Assembly (NCBI RefSeq): GCF_023343835.1
Contig: NC_064444.1
Location: forward strand, 8,485,219-8,549,218
DNA from: Lagopus muta
Lineage: Eukaryota; Chordata; Aves; Galliformes; Phasianidae
Reading direction: 5' to 3'
Length of the DNA: 64,000 nt
Shown: one piece after another, positions 40,401 to 53,623 of the stretch
Position numbering within the stretch: position 1 is the first letter of the stretch
How the letters are laid out: each line of letters opens with the position of its first letter
Notes under the pieces: model-generated
The model's database searches: none
What the model saw: only the letters and a program-made list of their open reading frames with translations
What the model was told of the DNA's origin: nothing
Program-made: the position numbers and the translations under genes

Positions 40401-43400
40401 GACGTGAGCATTTAAAAATACTGTGAATAATTTTTAACCTATCAATTGATTTCACCTTCTACTTGAGTGTGTTTATCAATTCTAGATTAATAGGAGACCT
40501 TGGTACTCAGAACAAGTTACTTCCTGTGATTTGTCTGTGCTGGAAACCTCTTGCAATAGGGTCAGAAGATTAAAATTCCTGCTACTTAATTCTAACATTC
40601 CTCATCTTGAATGGACCTGAACAGTGGCCAAATTAATGGTGAGGTTTTCAAGTGTAGCTACTGAATTTGAAAGGAAGACTAAATGCTCAGTTTCCAAAAG
40701 CTTGTTGCATAAAAATGCATTAAGATATCATCCTACAGAGAACTTCTAAATTTTTTTCTGGAAATATTATCTTAGCTTGCTGACTACTTTCATGCAGTTC
40801 TAAATTGAACTGTATCTACATACCAGTGAACTTTATCCAACTTCAGGAGTTTCATTTAAGAGCACTATGCATCACTGTAAACAGTGAGAGCACAAGCAGC
40901 AATTAAGACCTCTGCCCTTTTTACGTTATGCATGTACCATGTTCTAATTACACTTAGCAGGAAGACGATTGCTAGGAGAACAAACGTTTGGTGTAAGAGT
41001 TTTTAGTTGATTTGAAATAGATTTAGTGACTCATAGCTTTGCATAAATGGTACAACAAAATTCTGACAGTAAATCCAACTCAGCTAGATTTCCTAAAGCA
41101 TTGGAACAGGTGATGCATTCGATTAAGCTCAGTGAAACATACTGGACAGTGTGTGTTTAATTTCAGTTCTATGAGCACCGCTGTGGGAAGGCCAGTTTCA
41201 TGTACAAAGAACAGCTGGAATGATGCATGTGGGAGCACACAGTGCTGCAACTGTACCTTTTTTATTTTTAATGTTATAGACTGGAATGAGCTTACACATG
41301 CTAAGTGTACTTTTTTTTAATTTAAAACTTTTGAGTTTTTGTCTGCTGAGCAAAACTTAATTGGCTTAGTGCTGTATAAAAGTACAAAAGAATTGCCATT
41401 GATAGAGTATCTATGGTTGGCATCTTAAAAATTCATCTTAAGTGTTTTTTCTAAATGATGTATGAAGTTTCTCTGTATCACTTCCCTGTCTTCGTAAGGT
41501 GATGTGAGATTCTAAATGGTGTTGTGTAAAGAACAAGCTATTATATTACCTCTTTTATGGGATCAGATACTTCAAGGAGGCAGAATATAGATTCCTCTAC
41601 TGGAAAGTATACTCTTTAGAGGAAATACTTAGCTGGATTGTCTATCTGATGCTCAGTGCATTTAGGCTCTTCTGCACAAAAGAAGCACATTGATAATGTT
41701 TTAGGTACTTAAGATTTTTTTTGGTCTTCAACTTAGGCTTTGTGTTAAAAAGGAGAAGCCTAACCATTAAAAAGTTTCCATATGTTCCTATGTCAAATGT
41801 ATTCTTTCAGAAACAATTTATGAAGCCACTCAATATTTGTGTCAAATTATTTTTTACATGAATTCAGCTGTTTTCCATGAATAAATCTAACCCTTAAAAT
41901 ACCTGGATGATGTACCTCTCTTACATCATAAACTAGGAAAGGCACAGTAGTACAAACCTGCAGCTAACAGTTGTTAGGCTTTAGTAACAGGAAACTAAAA
42001 ACCCTGAATATTTTTTTTGCTTTCTTTCTGCCTAGTGATCAGCGGTGGCCCCTTTGAGAGTCCCTTTCGGCTAAAGCAGTTCCACTTTCACTGGGGGGCA
42101 AAGCACAGTGAGGGATCAGAGCATACAATTGATGGCAAACCTTTTCCATGTGAGGTAACATTTTTTACAGATGGGATGAATTCATGCTGTTGACAAATAG
42201 CTTTGCAGTGGGGTCTGGATTTCCCTCAGGATTCTCATAGCTCAGTGTGGTTAAGTCAGCACAGGCTTTAATGAGAATTTATTCCTTATGGTGAAATTAT
42301 TTATCTGTTAATTACCCTGTCTTGGAAGTCCAAACTTCTCCCCACCCCGTGCAGCCCTCTCTCCAAGTTTCTCTGCTTGCCTTACAGCTAGGCTGTTTTG
42401 CTCACACAAGACTACTTCTACCGCCAGAGGTACTCTGTTGTGTGGTTTAGTCTGCTACACTCAACTATATCCTTCCTGCCTGCATAACACAAAGGATGCA
42501 CTGGCAAACATGATGCTGAAAAGCAGCGTATATCTCTACCAAGCTGGCACAGTTAACCTGATACAGCTGAGGATCACAGCCTGTGAAATGATTGTGGCTG
42601 ATGCCATCTATAGCTTTGAAGTAGCTTCATCGGGAGGTTCTTGAGGATGTTCTGCAGAGCTGGGACAAGACATAGGCCTTTCCCATTGCTATTAAGCATC
42701 TGAAAATCTATATTGACAGTTTTTATCACTAATGTGTTTAATTCTTTTTTTTTTTTTTAAGCTCCATTTAGTTCACTGGAATGCCAAGAAGTATGCAACA
42801 TTTGGAGAAGCAGCAGCAGCTCCAGATGGCTTGGCTGTAGTTGGTGTTTTCTTGGAGGTAACAATCACAAAAATAGCAGGTTTACGTGATGAAAAGCATT
42901 ATACTGTCAAATGTTTGAGAACCATGCTACATACTTGAGAGGTGGTTAGGGAAAACAGATGACTTACTGAAAGCAATAACTCATTGCAAATTGCTGTTAA
43001 ACCTACTTTAGTAGAAATCTTGAGATTCAGATAAGAAAACAATATGCTACCTATTCAAAGCATAATTACAGTCATTCTTAGCTAACTTGTCTATTCTGTT
43101 ACTATTGTAGATTGGAAAAGAACATGCCAATATGAACAGACTCACTGATGCTTTGTACATGGTAAAATTTAAAGTAAGTTTTAAGCTGTTTAGATTTTCT
43201 TCTTTCTGGGATATCATTAAAACAAGTCATATGTTTGAGACAAACAGAAATGGAAAACCACCCACCACAAATCCTCCCATCACCAGAACGTCTCTGTAGT
43301 TGTATTCTTCTTTTGCAACATCTCTGCTCTCTTCATCTCCAGACCTCAATGTCTGCCTAAGCTCTGGTGCCTCCCAAGGCTCTGCTGACCCCACTGGTCC

Positions 43401-45256
43401 TTCAGGGCTCCTGCCTCTCAGGAAGTATTTAAAGTCAAAAATTCCATGACTCATCAGGCCTGCTCTTACACTCAGCAAAACAGTTTCCACAAAGCCTAAC
43501 CTTGAAAATGTCGAAGCTCATGGTTCAGCCTATTTCTGCTGCAAAGCCCTATAAAGGGACAGTCATCACAGGGAACTAGTCTGTCTATTCTTGGAGTGGT
43601 AACTCAACCTACCTTACCAGATGCGTCCATGAGATCTCAGTGTTGATATCTGCTGCTCTTTGTCGAGTGCAGACCAATTAGATGAGCGTGAATATTATCC
43701 TCTCTGGATTTATATGGGCTATTAATGCACTTTGTAGATGTGTAAGTTTTAATATGCAAAATAAATTCTATCTAATACTTGTGTTAGGCATAGTATTACT
43801 TGTTCTTTTGTGCATGTTTGTGAAAGACCGAAGATGAAGGCAACTATACAGCATATGTAGGTTGTAGACACAAAGTGAAATTTTGATGTTCAGTAAGTGA
43901 TCTCTTCCACTTAGAGGAAAGAAAGTGTTATACTTCAGTTGTAGTGATGGAAGGTCTGCCAGCTTGCCACCAGGAGTAAACTGCTCTGTCTGCTCTGGAT
44001 TAGCAGCTCCCCAGATTGCTGGGCAGTGCTTTCTGTGAGTGACTGCATACTTTTCAGGTATTTTTGAACACAGTGACAGGCTGGAAAATCTTGTCCTAGA
44101 CTGTAGTAGTCAAGGTGATGACTACTTTACACAGAGCACCTCTTGCACTGGCCTTCTGCCTGATGCACTTTGCTCTGCTTTTAGACTTGGTCAACTGATT
44201 CTTAAAGCTGATATTTCTCTCAGAGCACTGATTGTTTTAGATGAAGTTTTCCACAGTTTCAGATTTTCTACTGAAATAGATGCACTGCATCAAAAACTTC
44301 AAGTAACAAGATGAGGAATCTTCTCATGATATCTGTAGATCACACTGAAAATTATATACAGAATAGATTTCCTACACTATTTTTGGATGTTTCGTGACGA
44401 AAGCTGAACTTCTGTAAAGACCACGGTGCAAAAGCATCAACTCCATCAGCTAGCAGCAGAGGTCACACTTGCCACACAAGAGAATGTAATAGTTCTCTGA
44501 TTCTGTCTTCAGGCTTACACTTAGGTAACAGCTGCTATGAAGCAACTGGATCACTACATGCTCTTCTTCTGCTCCCCTACTCTTTAGTATCACTCTAACT
44601 TTATTTCAAAAATACCTTAACCTGCACTTGAAAGGTTGTTTGTTTGTTTGTTTGTTTTAAGAAAAAAGAGAAATGTATCAATTGTCTTCCAGGGGACAAA
44701 AGCTCAATTTAGAAGCTTCAACCCCAAATGTCTCCTGCCTTTGAGTCTAGATTATTGGACGTACCTTGGATCTTTGACAACACCACCCCTTAACGAGAGT
44801 GTAATATGGGTAGTGCTGAAAGAACCCATCAGTATTTCTGAGAAACAGGTAAACTTCTGACATTCTCCCAATTCTTTCAGGTTTTGACTCTGTATCTACA
44901 AGCAATGACTGTTGTGCTTTGCAATGCGGCCAACTGAAAAGACTGTTTGTGAATAGTCAGCCTGTTCAATATTCAGGGATTCTATTTTTTTCTTTAATAC
45001 TACTAAATTCTTTGTTGAAACATATTTTAAAAACAGGCTAACATAGTGAATATTTTCCTTTGGTATTTTTTTTTCAACAACTTTAACATGAATTGCCTTT
45101 TTAAGCAGTAAATTATCTCACTTGAATTTACAGCTGGAGAAGTTCCGCATGCTCCTCTTCACCAGTGAGGAAGACCAGAAGGTCCAGATGGTGAATAACT
45201 TCCGCCCCCCTCAGCCGCTTAAGGGGAGAACAGTTCGAGCTTCCTTCAAGGCCTGA
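37409..45256 (+). CDS. CA7: Carbonic anhydrase 7, complete, 7 coding exons
   Basis: Cytosolic alpha-carbonic anhydrase that interconverts CO2 and bicarbonate, known in mammals from neurons and muscle. Exons: 37409-37448, 39384-39581, 42036-42154, 42762-42857, 43111-43173, 44693-44848 and 45134-45256. All junctions keep frame, giving 264 aa as in human CA7. The start [15 protein letters not shown] matches CA7. Zinc ligands are His96 and His98 (QFHFHW) and His121 (LHLVHW), equivalent to CA II 94/96/119. The proton-shuttle His is residue 66 (NNGHSV), and the gatekeeper Thr is residue 201 in SLTTPPL. No signal peptide is present. Compared with recalled human CA7, position 69 (CA II position 67) is Met instead of Gln, and the cysteine in EPICISE is Ser here, while NPKCLLP keeps its cysteine. 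All catalytic residues are intact, so it should be active. The gene is head-to-head with NAE1 and 4 kb away, as in human. Confidence 0.98.
39329..39340 (+). repeat. Short (GT)n run
   Basis: Six GT units in CA7 intron 1, about 45 bp before exon 2. Confidence 0.8.
40236..40251 (+). repeat. (TA)n microsatellite in CA7 intron 2
   Basis: Eight TA units. Nothing else recognisable was found in this 2.45-kb intron. Confidence 0.8.
44636..44658 (+). repeat. (GTTT)n microsatellite before CA7 exon 6
   Basis: About five GTTT units lie 35 bp upstream of the exon 6 acceptor, in the branch-point region. Confidence 0.8.
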
Positions 45257-46940
45257 AGAAAACTGGTAGTGGCCCTGGGGCATCTAAAAGCTTCCACATA
45301 ATGACCATAGACCTGAGTTCAGATCACTCATGGAGCACACAAGACAGCCATTTCCAACAACACTCTGTACTTGAAGGGGGACAAACATTTTCTGATGCTG
45401 TGTTTTATTTGAATCACACAACTTTAAGACGAGCTTAGGTCTTTTTAACTGGAACTCCTTTCAGTACAAAAAATTGACTGTGATCTGGATCATTCTCTTG
45501 GAGTTAAGATGAAATCCTACTTAAGATGGGAAATAGGCAGTAATCAGTGCTGATGGGTGGTAATCATCTTCTGATTGTCTAATACGTGATGAAAGAATAG
45601 TTGAAATTTGGATAAACTGGACTTCATTTTTTCTTGGATTTTTCTTGTTTGCTGAGCTCCCTCTGACTTAGAAGATTTTCACCATCTTTGCTGTCTATTG
45701 ACACAAAACAGGCTAGCAGTACTCAAAAAAGGTTCTGTACTCGCTTCATGAAGGCACTGATATGAAAACTATATATTTCAGAATTACTGTTCCAAGATAC
45801 TATTGTACAACTGCTTTCAAATAACTAATGTAAATGCTCTGTGATCCAAAACCGGTCATGTTGTTTATTGCACAAGACTGTTCAGACATAAATTATTTTA
45901 GCCTATGCAACATACGTAATTGTAACTCCCTCATTAAGTTTGTTGAGAAGGAACATCTGTAGCAATTCAGGTATGTACTTGTGGCTATCTAAATTGTTCA
46001 CATTCTACCTCAGTGAAGTGATTTGCTCTTCAATGTGACCTCCTTCAGTGTCTGCCCTGAAGAATGTACATGGATTTTTTCATTCTAAGGATCTTGTGTG
46101 GGTAGATCTTGATTGCACTGAATGTACATCACTGCACAAATCATCCCATAGCCATGGCAAGCGGTCAGGGATGGTCCTGGCAAATTTGAGATTCAATCTC
46201 TACTGAATCCTGATACATCTGCAAAGTAGTCGCTTTAGAAAAGCCGTGTTTTTGTATTGCTGCTGCTTGCAGCTTAGTGAAAAAATTCTTCAGACCTTTG
46301 TGTCCAGTAAGAAAAAATAGTGATGGCGTCTGTACCTGTTGTCAGTGTATTTTCAGTTACTTTATTTCTAGGTTTCAGATGTTTTACTTAATCTGTATAT
46401 TTCAGACAAATTACAAATGTTTATTAGCTTTCAGTTTTTTAAACAAAGAATCTGTATGTAAATATGTAAATGAAGAAGCTGTAAACATTTAAGTAAAACC
46501 TTAAAGCAAAAGGGAGAAGTGTGGGAAGGGCAGACTAGAGCACCTACAGCTGGTTCTCCCTTTTCAGAAAGGGAGACAAAAGTAGTAGGCATAGAGCACA
46601 GGATGAGGAATGGAAGATTGGAATTTAGACCAAACTACAATTTTTTTTTTTTTGCACACTGATATAAAACATTCAGTTTATTTCAGAGTAAACTGAGGAA
46701 CAGAAAGTAACACTGATATCTACCTCACAGGGATACTGTGAGAGCTAATTCAGTGTTGTTTTACATTTGAGACTCCTATATGGAAGATGCTAGAGGAAAA
46801 ATTAAAAAAAAAATCATTATGAAATGCAATGTTTTTAGCTGTTATGAAAGCAACTTGGCTAGTTATGAAAACTACTGCAAAAAATCTATTTATCTTAATT
46901 TCTTTACTGAAGTAAATAAATGATATTTTAAAATCATGTA
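45257..46940 (+). other. CA7: CA7 3' UTR and possible poly(A) signal
   Basis: AT-rich sequence after the CA7 stop codon. The first clear AATAAA is at 46915-46920, which would give a 3' UTR of about 1.7 kb. An ATTAAA near 46800 is an alternative. The real end cannot be read from sequence alone. Confidence 0.5.
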
Positions 46941-47906
46941 TGCATCTCTTCTATTTTGAACAGGCTCTCTCTCTACGTACTGCAGTGCTTTTTCTAGGAC
47001 TCCCTTTACAAAGAAACAGTTTGATATCATTAACTGATGCATCAATCTCAGACTAATGAATGATGTGGTTGTGTAGGACTTCAGTTTCACAGGCACTGAT
47101 TTTGCTATAGTAGAATAATGCAAATACAGGTATGTTATCCCTGAAGTCTCAGGGCGTTTGTTCCACTACTTGTGTTTAAAAGCTGTGCCACAATTCTTTC
47201 CACCCTCTAGGACTAGCAGTTTCTATTGTAGTTTATTCTTATGGACAACAATTTGATGTTTTATATGTCTTTGATGACTTGCCCAGAGCCAGAGTTAGGT
47301 TTTTGTTATGCTTTGCTATGATTTATTTCCCAATTACAAGTAACACAAAAGACCTTTTAAAGTGTAAAAGGTCTTTCAGAAGAACAGTACAGACTTGAGA
47401 GCCAAATTGTTTTATGGGTATAAATTAGGCCTTGTGAGTGAAATTTAACCAGTATCACTTTATATATAAACTACCCATGCACTGGTGCAGCAGCACTTTA
47501 ACAGAGCAGGGCACCGATCAGTATTTGCAGCCCGTTCTCACTCTGAGAAACACACACAGTGAAAAGGGCTTCTGTACCAAAAGCTAGGTTCAGTTTTTCC
47601 CAATTGTAACCATTTGCTCCACTACAATAAAAACCTTATCTACAGAGTGTGCCCATCCCACGACCTTGAACGTAGTGCTATGCTGCTTTACGTGTGGTTT
47701 GCTCATGAACAACAGAAGGGTAATATTTAGCTCACAAGGTTACTGTAAAAGCTTAGGTCTTGTAAGAAGCTTTAAATGCTGAATCCCACAAGGCGTTCAG
47801 TTTCTAGGAGATGCTTATTACACCTTGTTTTAGAAATACAATTTTATCTTATTTACAGCTTTTCTCAGTGGTTCGTTTTTTTAAAAAACTATCATGAAAA
47901 AACGTA

Positions 47907-48290
47907 CTCATAGAATGGCTGAAGTTAGAAGGAGCCTTAAAGGTCATCCTGTTCCAGCCTCCCTGCTTCCTGGGGCTGCATCCAGCCTGGCCATTAGCAC
48001 CTCTGGGGCTGGGACATCCACAGCTTCTCTGGGTAACACTGCCAGCGCCTCACTGCCCTCTGAGTAAATTCCCCCCTAGCGCCTAACCTCATCTCCCCTT
48101 TTTAGATCAAAACTGCTCCCCTTTGTCCTATCGCTATCAGACTGTGCAAAAGGTACATCTCCCTTCTGCTCGTGAACTCCTTTCAAGCGCTGGAAGGCTG
48201 CGGTAAGGCGCCTTTTCTTCTCCAGGCCGGAGCAGCGCAGCTCCTCAAGGCCCCCCCAGCAGGGAGGTGCTGCGGCCGCACAGCTGCTGC
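47907..48290 (-). mobile_element. 5'-truncated CR1 LINE fragment
   Basis: The plus strand begins tcatagaatggctgaagtta and continues with the typical reverse-complement CR1 3' sequence (gacatccacagcttctctgg, cctcactgccctctgagtaa, tttgtcctatcgctat, gctggaaggctgcggtaagg, cttctccaggccggagcagc). The element is therefore on the minus strand with its 3' end at the low coordinate. It is about 380 bp and clearly diverged from consensus, and it lies in intergenic DNA between CA7 and PDP2. Only the 3' end is present, as is usual for CR1, and no reverse-transcriptase coding remains. It is the best taxonomic marker for a bird genome here. Confidence 0.88.
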
Positions 48291-48344
48291 CCCGCGTCCG
48301 GGACGGGGACGGCAATGGAGCAGCGCTGACAGCAGGCTGGAAAT

Positions 48345-48358
48345 GCCACCTGGTGGCT
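48345..48358 (-). promoter_or_regulatory. CTCF-like motif next to the CR1 fragment
   Basis: The minus strand reads AGCCACCAGGTGGCATT, a good match to the CTCF core CCACCAGGTGGCAG. The core GCCACCTGGTGGC is also near-palindromic. It lies about 55 bp past the upstream end of the CR1 fragment. Confidence 0.4.
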
Positions 48359-50890
48359 GCCTGTTTCCTCACCGCTTCTGACACTCAAAACGCAATTTTT
48401 TAAAAGCTGTTTAGTGACAGTACAGCAGATGAGTGAAACGGTAACTTTGGCCGTGATTATTTTTAAAGTTATAGGTGGTTATAATTGAGATCCCGGTGCC
48501 GGCTGTACACGTGCAGTCCTCTTTATCAGATAAAACAAAACAAACTCAACAGGCAGTTGCGTCACTTGTGATCTCTTTCTCACTGGCAGGCCAGAGATAT
48601 CCTCTCCTGATAAACCTCACACTCCATTACGTTTAACTGTTTGGCTTTAATAGCTTCAGCCTAGAATCACCTGAGTTTTTCTACCCTTTGCAAACAGGAA
48701 GGTTTGTAGGCAGCTGATACAGCTGATGTGATCTAGCAGTGATTCGTGACCATCTCTCGTGACAAGTGTAAACTAAGCTCAGCAAAAGCATTGGTAGAAA
48801 AATGTTGTGAGGCACCTGGTCACAAGACAGGGCTCTTGGTGGTGTTCAGAGGTCAGAAAGATAGAAAAGTGACCACTCCAGTGAAAATAAAAAAAAAAAA
48901 CAACCCACAAAAAAACCAGAGATAAGCCTGAACAAAAGAGATCTTATCTTGTACTTCAGATTAGCTATTTTCCTCTCTGAATTCCTTCTGCAGGCAAAGG
49001 TGACCGCTTCATACAGCACTCGGTATTCGTACACCACACATACAACACTTCATACTGCATACTCCACCTGCAATGCTGGGCCTCATGGTTTTTCTCACTG
49101 CTTGGAAGGAAATAGTAATAGATGGATGGGACCTGACCAACTCCACCAGCACTACTGCATGGCTGTAAGGCAAAGAACATTTATACCTCTGCTGTTCCGG
49201 AATACTGCTTGTACTACCTCCAGATTTTAATCACTGATTTCATTTCATGTTATTAGAATGGAATATTAAACGCAGGAATTCAGGTGTTCCTCTGCTGGAG
49301 GTGAAAAAGGTGTAAGTTGGAGAGGAGGAAAGGAACATACTTTTCTACATGTGAGCACTCCAAATCAAGCCAGCAGATGTTCCTGCACTGGTAAGTTATC
49401 CTCAAGAAATTTAAACACCCCTTTACAGAGGTACAGAACCCTGAGCATGCATTTCATGTGACAGTGGCTTTCGGTTTAATTTGAAGAAGTTTGTAAGCAA
49501 GACCCAGTAAAAATTATGAATGTGATGTTAAGATCCAATCACAGCAAGTATATACATGCCTTCACACCAGCCCTGTCACTTAAATTGGATAATCAATTCA
49601 ACCCCTGCAACTTCATTTATAGACACACTGCTCAGCTGCTGATGTAACAGCAAGGGTTAACTGAAGGCAAAGAGCTGGGAGGACAGTTGTCCAACTGCTG
49701 CTCATTGCATTTACCTCTGTTTGTTGACATTTTTTGCAGCTTGTTTGCTTTTCTGGTGTTTGCATATTTGTTTTAGATTATATAGGGAGATCAGAGACTG
49801 GAAATTTGTTTTGTAACCAAACTGGGAATTGCAATTGCTTTAACAGACATTGTGAAAACTAATTTTTCCCAGTCTCATACATGATTTTTTTTTTTTCCCC
49901 CTGATTAGAGATCTCTGCAGGTAAGGTGCTCAGGTACCCTTTGTGAAAATTGAAAATGTAATGTACAGCCAATAAAAGGCAACATACTATTCATAGGACA
50001 AAATACACCTAGCAAACAACTGTTCTTTAGCAAGGCCCTGAGCAGGAAGGTATCCAAGTGTTTTTGTGGACTGAAGTTGTATGTGTTTCCCTTCAAAAAG
50101 CCATCTTAGGCACACCGCTGCACTCTTTGAGCCACTGCAAGTCCCACCTCCATCGGGGGCAAGTCATTTGCAGGACCTATCCTCCCTTGCGTGACAGACA
50201 CACACTGATTTCCTAGGAGCTCAGATCTGTGGCTGTTTTCTAACAGGCAGCACCAAATTAAATCTTTCTCCGCATTTCAGAAGAATATCAACTGAACTTT
50301 TTCTCTTCGGAATAAAATTGTGTTCTTGAGCACCATGGCAACCAAGCCATTGCTTCCATGGAAATTTACAATTCTAATCAGATATTCCTGAGGGTAAAAA
50401 TACTGCAAGCTTGAGCAGTCCTGTTTCTCTCCTCACACCCCTCAGACGAAGTTTCATCACTGCTGCAATGGCACAAGAGCTAAAGAAGTTGGTGGGTTGG
50501 TCAGGGCTGACATAGAGGACTCTTTAGTTCAGCAATGTGTCAAATGATCATTTCCACAGATGCTAAAATAACGTCCAGATTTTTTTTCTCTACGGTAACC
50601 TCGCTCTTCTTGTTTTGGTCTTCCTGTTGACATGAAACCGAGTTTCACTGATATTACTTAAAAACCAAACCACAGCAGGAACAGCCAAAGCTCAGATTCG
50701 TGATGATGTCCACCCATCCTCCCACTGGAGACATTCTGGGGTTTGCATTTACCTCATGCCAGACCCGCAACGCATTTCTGACAAGAGAAACGCTTCAATA
50801 CCAACAGCCAGCAGAATGAAAAAATGAACGGGTCTTATCAAATGCCCGCCTTTGCTAAATCCCTGCTACAAGCTGAGGCAGGGACCATTC

Positions 50891-51900
50891 CACAAGGCAC
50901 ACTAACGCATCCACCACCGTGCTGCAGGCCCGCTCCTCGGCGTGCTCAGCTTTGCACGAGGTCTCTGTGGAAATGCCAGCACAGGTAAGCAAGAGAGCGG
51001 GCACGGAAACGGAGCTGCCACGTGAGCCGCAACTGCGGTTGTTCTTAGCTTACAGGACCTGACACTTTGTAAGGCGCTTTGTGACTTTGACAACTAAGCC
51101 GGCAGCACCAGCCCCGCAGGACGTGGAACCGCCGCTCCCCCGCCTGTACCTCGCCGATCCGCCGTCACACCTCGCCCTCCGAGGACGCGCAGCACCGACA
51201 GAACATGGCGCAGGGCCGCAGCTACCGCCCCGTCCCGCCGGGGCCCCGCAGGAACCCGTGGCTCCGCCCCGCCGCCGCAATCCCTCGGGGAGGGGCTCGG
51301 GGGGCGGCTCCGCTGTCGGCGGCGCGGGTTGGGCGGCGGGGCCGTCAGTCAGCGCCCGTGGCAGGACCGCGGCGGACGGACCGGGAGGTGCAGGCGCGTG
51401 GCGGCCGTGCGGCGGGGGCTGTTGGCCCCGCGTTCGGGGAACGGAGCCGCGGGGGTGAGGTGGGTGTGCAGGGCCGAGGGCACGGGCACGGCGGCGGGGA
51501 GGGGTGTTGTGGTGTGCGGTTAGCGCCGTGGGTGGCCGCCGCTTTGTTGGGAAGCGGTCTCCGCCGTTCCCTCTGCGGGCTCCGGGTCGCGGTGCGGGCA
51601 GCTCGGGCTGTACGGCTGGCACTAACGCGGCTGAGGAGGAAGTGCCGCTGTTGGTGCGGAGCGGTAGGCGTGCCGTGCGGGGAGCTGAGTTTGATGTAAT
51701 TGGCTCTTGCATCACGGCCTTCGGCGCACTGCCCTTATGAGCAACGGCCGCTCTTCGGCGCGGCTCGTGCCGGGCGGCAGCAGCGCAGCCCGCGCCGCAG
51801 TGCGCTCCGTGCGGCTCTCGGCAATGGGAGGCTGGTTAGCGGCTGGTGTGAGCGGGGGAAGGCCGGGTTTGTGTAGCAGGCTGTTTTTGTGAGCTTTTTC
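50891..51900 (+). promoter_or_regulatory. PDP2: CpG-island promoter and non-coding exon 1 region of PDP2
   Basis: The strongest CpG block of the window (densest 51090-51850). PDP2 coding exon 2 begins at a splice acceptor, so a non-coding exon 1 must lie upstream, most likely here. A donor-like GCGGG|GTGAGG near 51450 is a candidate. Overlapping long open frames on both strands (51050-51715 minus, 51205-51699 plus) are Arg/Ala/Pro/Gly-rich composition artefacts. Confidence 0.7.
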
Positions 51901-53567
51901 AGTTAAGAATATAGAAGTCATCATTGTTTCTGCCCCAGCTGGCTCGGCAGGTTGGGACTAGAGAGAAGAAATAGGGTGGGTAGTGGCCTGGGAGAGGTTG
52001 GCCGTGAAAAAGGTTTCTCTGGTAGTGCTGCGTGCTTTGGTTCGCTGTTGGAGCGGGCAGTGCCAGCTGTCTTCCCCTTACCTTTGTTTGGGTTGCACTC
52101 TGCGTGCCGCACAACGCGGGGCGCTGTCAGGAGATGTCCCTGTCCCAGGAGGCTGCGGGCGCGCGCTGAGCGATGAGCTGACGCGCTGGCTTTGCCACTG
52201 CCGCCTGTCCTCTGGATGGCAGCAGTAACACCGTGAGCCTGAGCCTCTACTCCTCGGGCCCCCAGGTGGTGGGAGCTCGCTGCTCTTCCCCTCAGCTGGC
52301 CATGGTGGTGTACTTTGCTTTTGTTTTCCAGATGGGATTTCAGTAAAGTCCTTGGGTTCTATCAGTTGGCTTTTTGTTTAGAATAGTTTAGGTTTGTTTT
52401 TAGCTTCTGCTGGTTTCTCAGAACAATTCTTTATGCAGCTGCCTGGACTGACTTCTTGCTACTTCTCTTCAGGTTCCTTGCTAACACAACAGTATTGCAA
52501 TAGTATGTGGCACCTCTGGGCTAAGCCCTGGAGCACCTAATGCCAGCAGCAGCCTCAAGTGGCTTCTGAGCTCCTGGAAAACTGTAACTGTTGCCATTGT
52601 GGTGTTCTGGGAGTAATTGTATTTGCAGTGCTACAACACAGTTAGCTTTTCAAATCCCTGGGGCATCTAGTTGTGCTTAGCAGCAATTTGTGCTTCCCCT
52701 AGCTTGAACACCTGATTTAAAGGAGGAAGCAATAGGATGCACCTCTTCCCTGGAAGAACAAGTACCTCAGATGCCCCAGGTTCCACTGCTTTTGGCAGCA
52801 GAGCTCTTCACTGCTGCTTGTTTTCATTGCTTTTTAAATGAGCATGCCTAACTGGAAGCTGTAAAAGTCACCAATAAAACTGCGGTGTAACTTCTGTACT
52901 GTCTAAGTGTGCAGTGCTGTGATAAACAGTAAAACTCGACTTCAGCTGTGCAGAAATCCTACCTGTGTTAAGACCTGAAAGGTATAAAAAGAATCGAGCA
53001 CATAAGCTGGAACAGAATTAGAAAGGTCGGCTAGCTTGCTCTAGACAAGAAGATCAAGGCAAGTTACATAAAATGTTAATCTGCTTGCTGTTTCTTTCAG
53101 CTTTTCTGTAGGATTTGAATACTCTTGGTTTTCATATTTAGAATGCATTAATAGAGCTGGACTGTAGCAGTCTGTAAAGTTGGCCATTAATTGCCTCTTA
53201 GGCGGAAAAACTTAGAGGAATTTGTTTCCTCTGTATCTTGTTACACTGGGCTTTTCACTGAAAAGTTATGTTTCTTGTAATGTTGGAGCTTTCCCTTAGC
53301 CTTGCTGTAATGACAAAAAAAAAAAAAAACCCAAAAACCTGGCAAATAAAAATTAGCTTTTCTGTTGAATGAAGTGGTAAGAGACAGTTAAATTCACCGA
53401 GATCGTAATTAAGTAATGGAAACTTCTTAGGTCACTTCTTAGATGCTTGTATCCATAGCTGTTCTGAACATTTCTGTGAGCTCTAGATTTTATATTGCTG
53501 TACAGGAAATTGCTGTATAGAAAGCATCTTGTGAAACTTGCAAGTTGTGTGCTTTTTTTTATTGCAG
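51901..53567 (+). other. PDP2: PDP2 intron 1
   Basis: Probable first intron between the CpG island and the acceptor tttttttattgcag at 53567. No other gene was seen. A short A run lies near 53315-53330. Confidence 0.65.
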
Positions 53568-53623
53568 ACTGTAAGGACATCCTGTTTGATTGAAAGAAGT
53601 TGCTTCTACTTGTGGAGTGACTT
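53568..53623 (+). other. PDP2: PDP2 5' UTR portion of coding exon 2
   Basis: 56 nt between the pyrimidine-rich acceptor and the first ATG. No upstream ATG is present in it. Confidence 0.7.

Larger units (their letters stand above)
37449..42035 (+). other. CA7: CA7 introns 1 and 2 (exon 2 at 39384-39581 lies between)
   Basis: Two long introns of about 1.9 and 2.45 kb. Only short simple repeats were seen; open frames here lack any protein signature. Confidence 0.7.
46941..50890. other. CA7-PDP2 intergenic DNA
   Basis: No supported exon. It holds the CR1 fragment and a CTCF-like motif near 48350. The remaining sequence is unique-looking and AT-rich. Confidence 0.7.

Noticed and set aside
43227-43490. 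87-codon minus-strand frame in CA7 intron 5
   Set aside because: No recognised protein features. It is antisense to CA7 and has no promoter or splice signals.
51050-51715. 221-codon minus-strand frame and overlapping plus-strand frames in the PDP2 CpG island
   Set aside because: Composition is Arg/Ala/Pro/Gly-rich on both strands, with no domain. Open frames are expected by chance in CpG islands.
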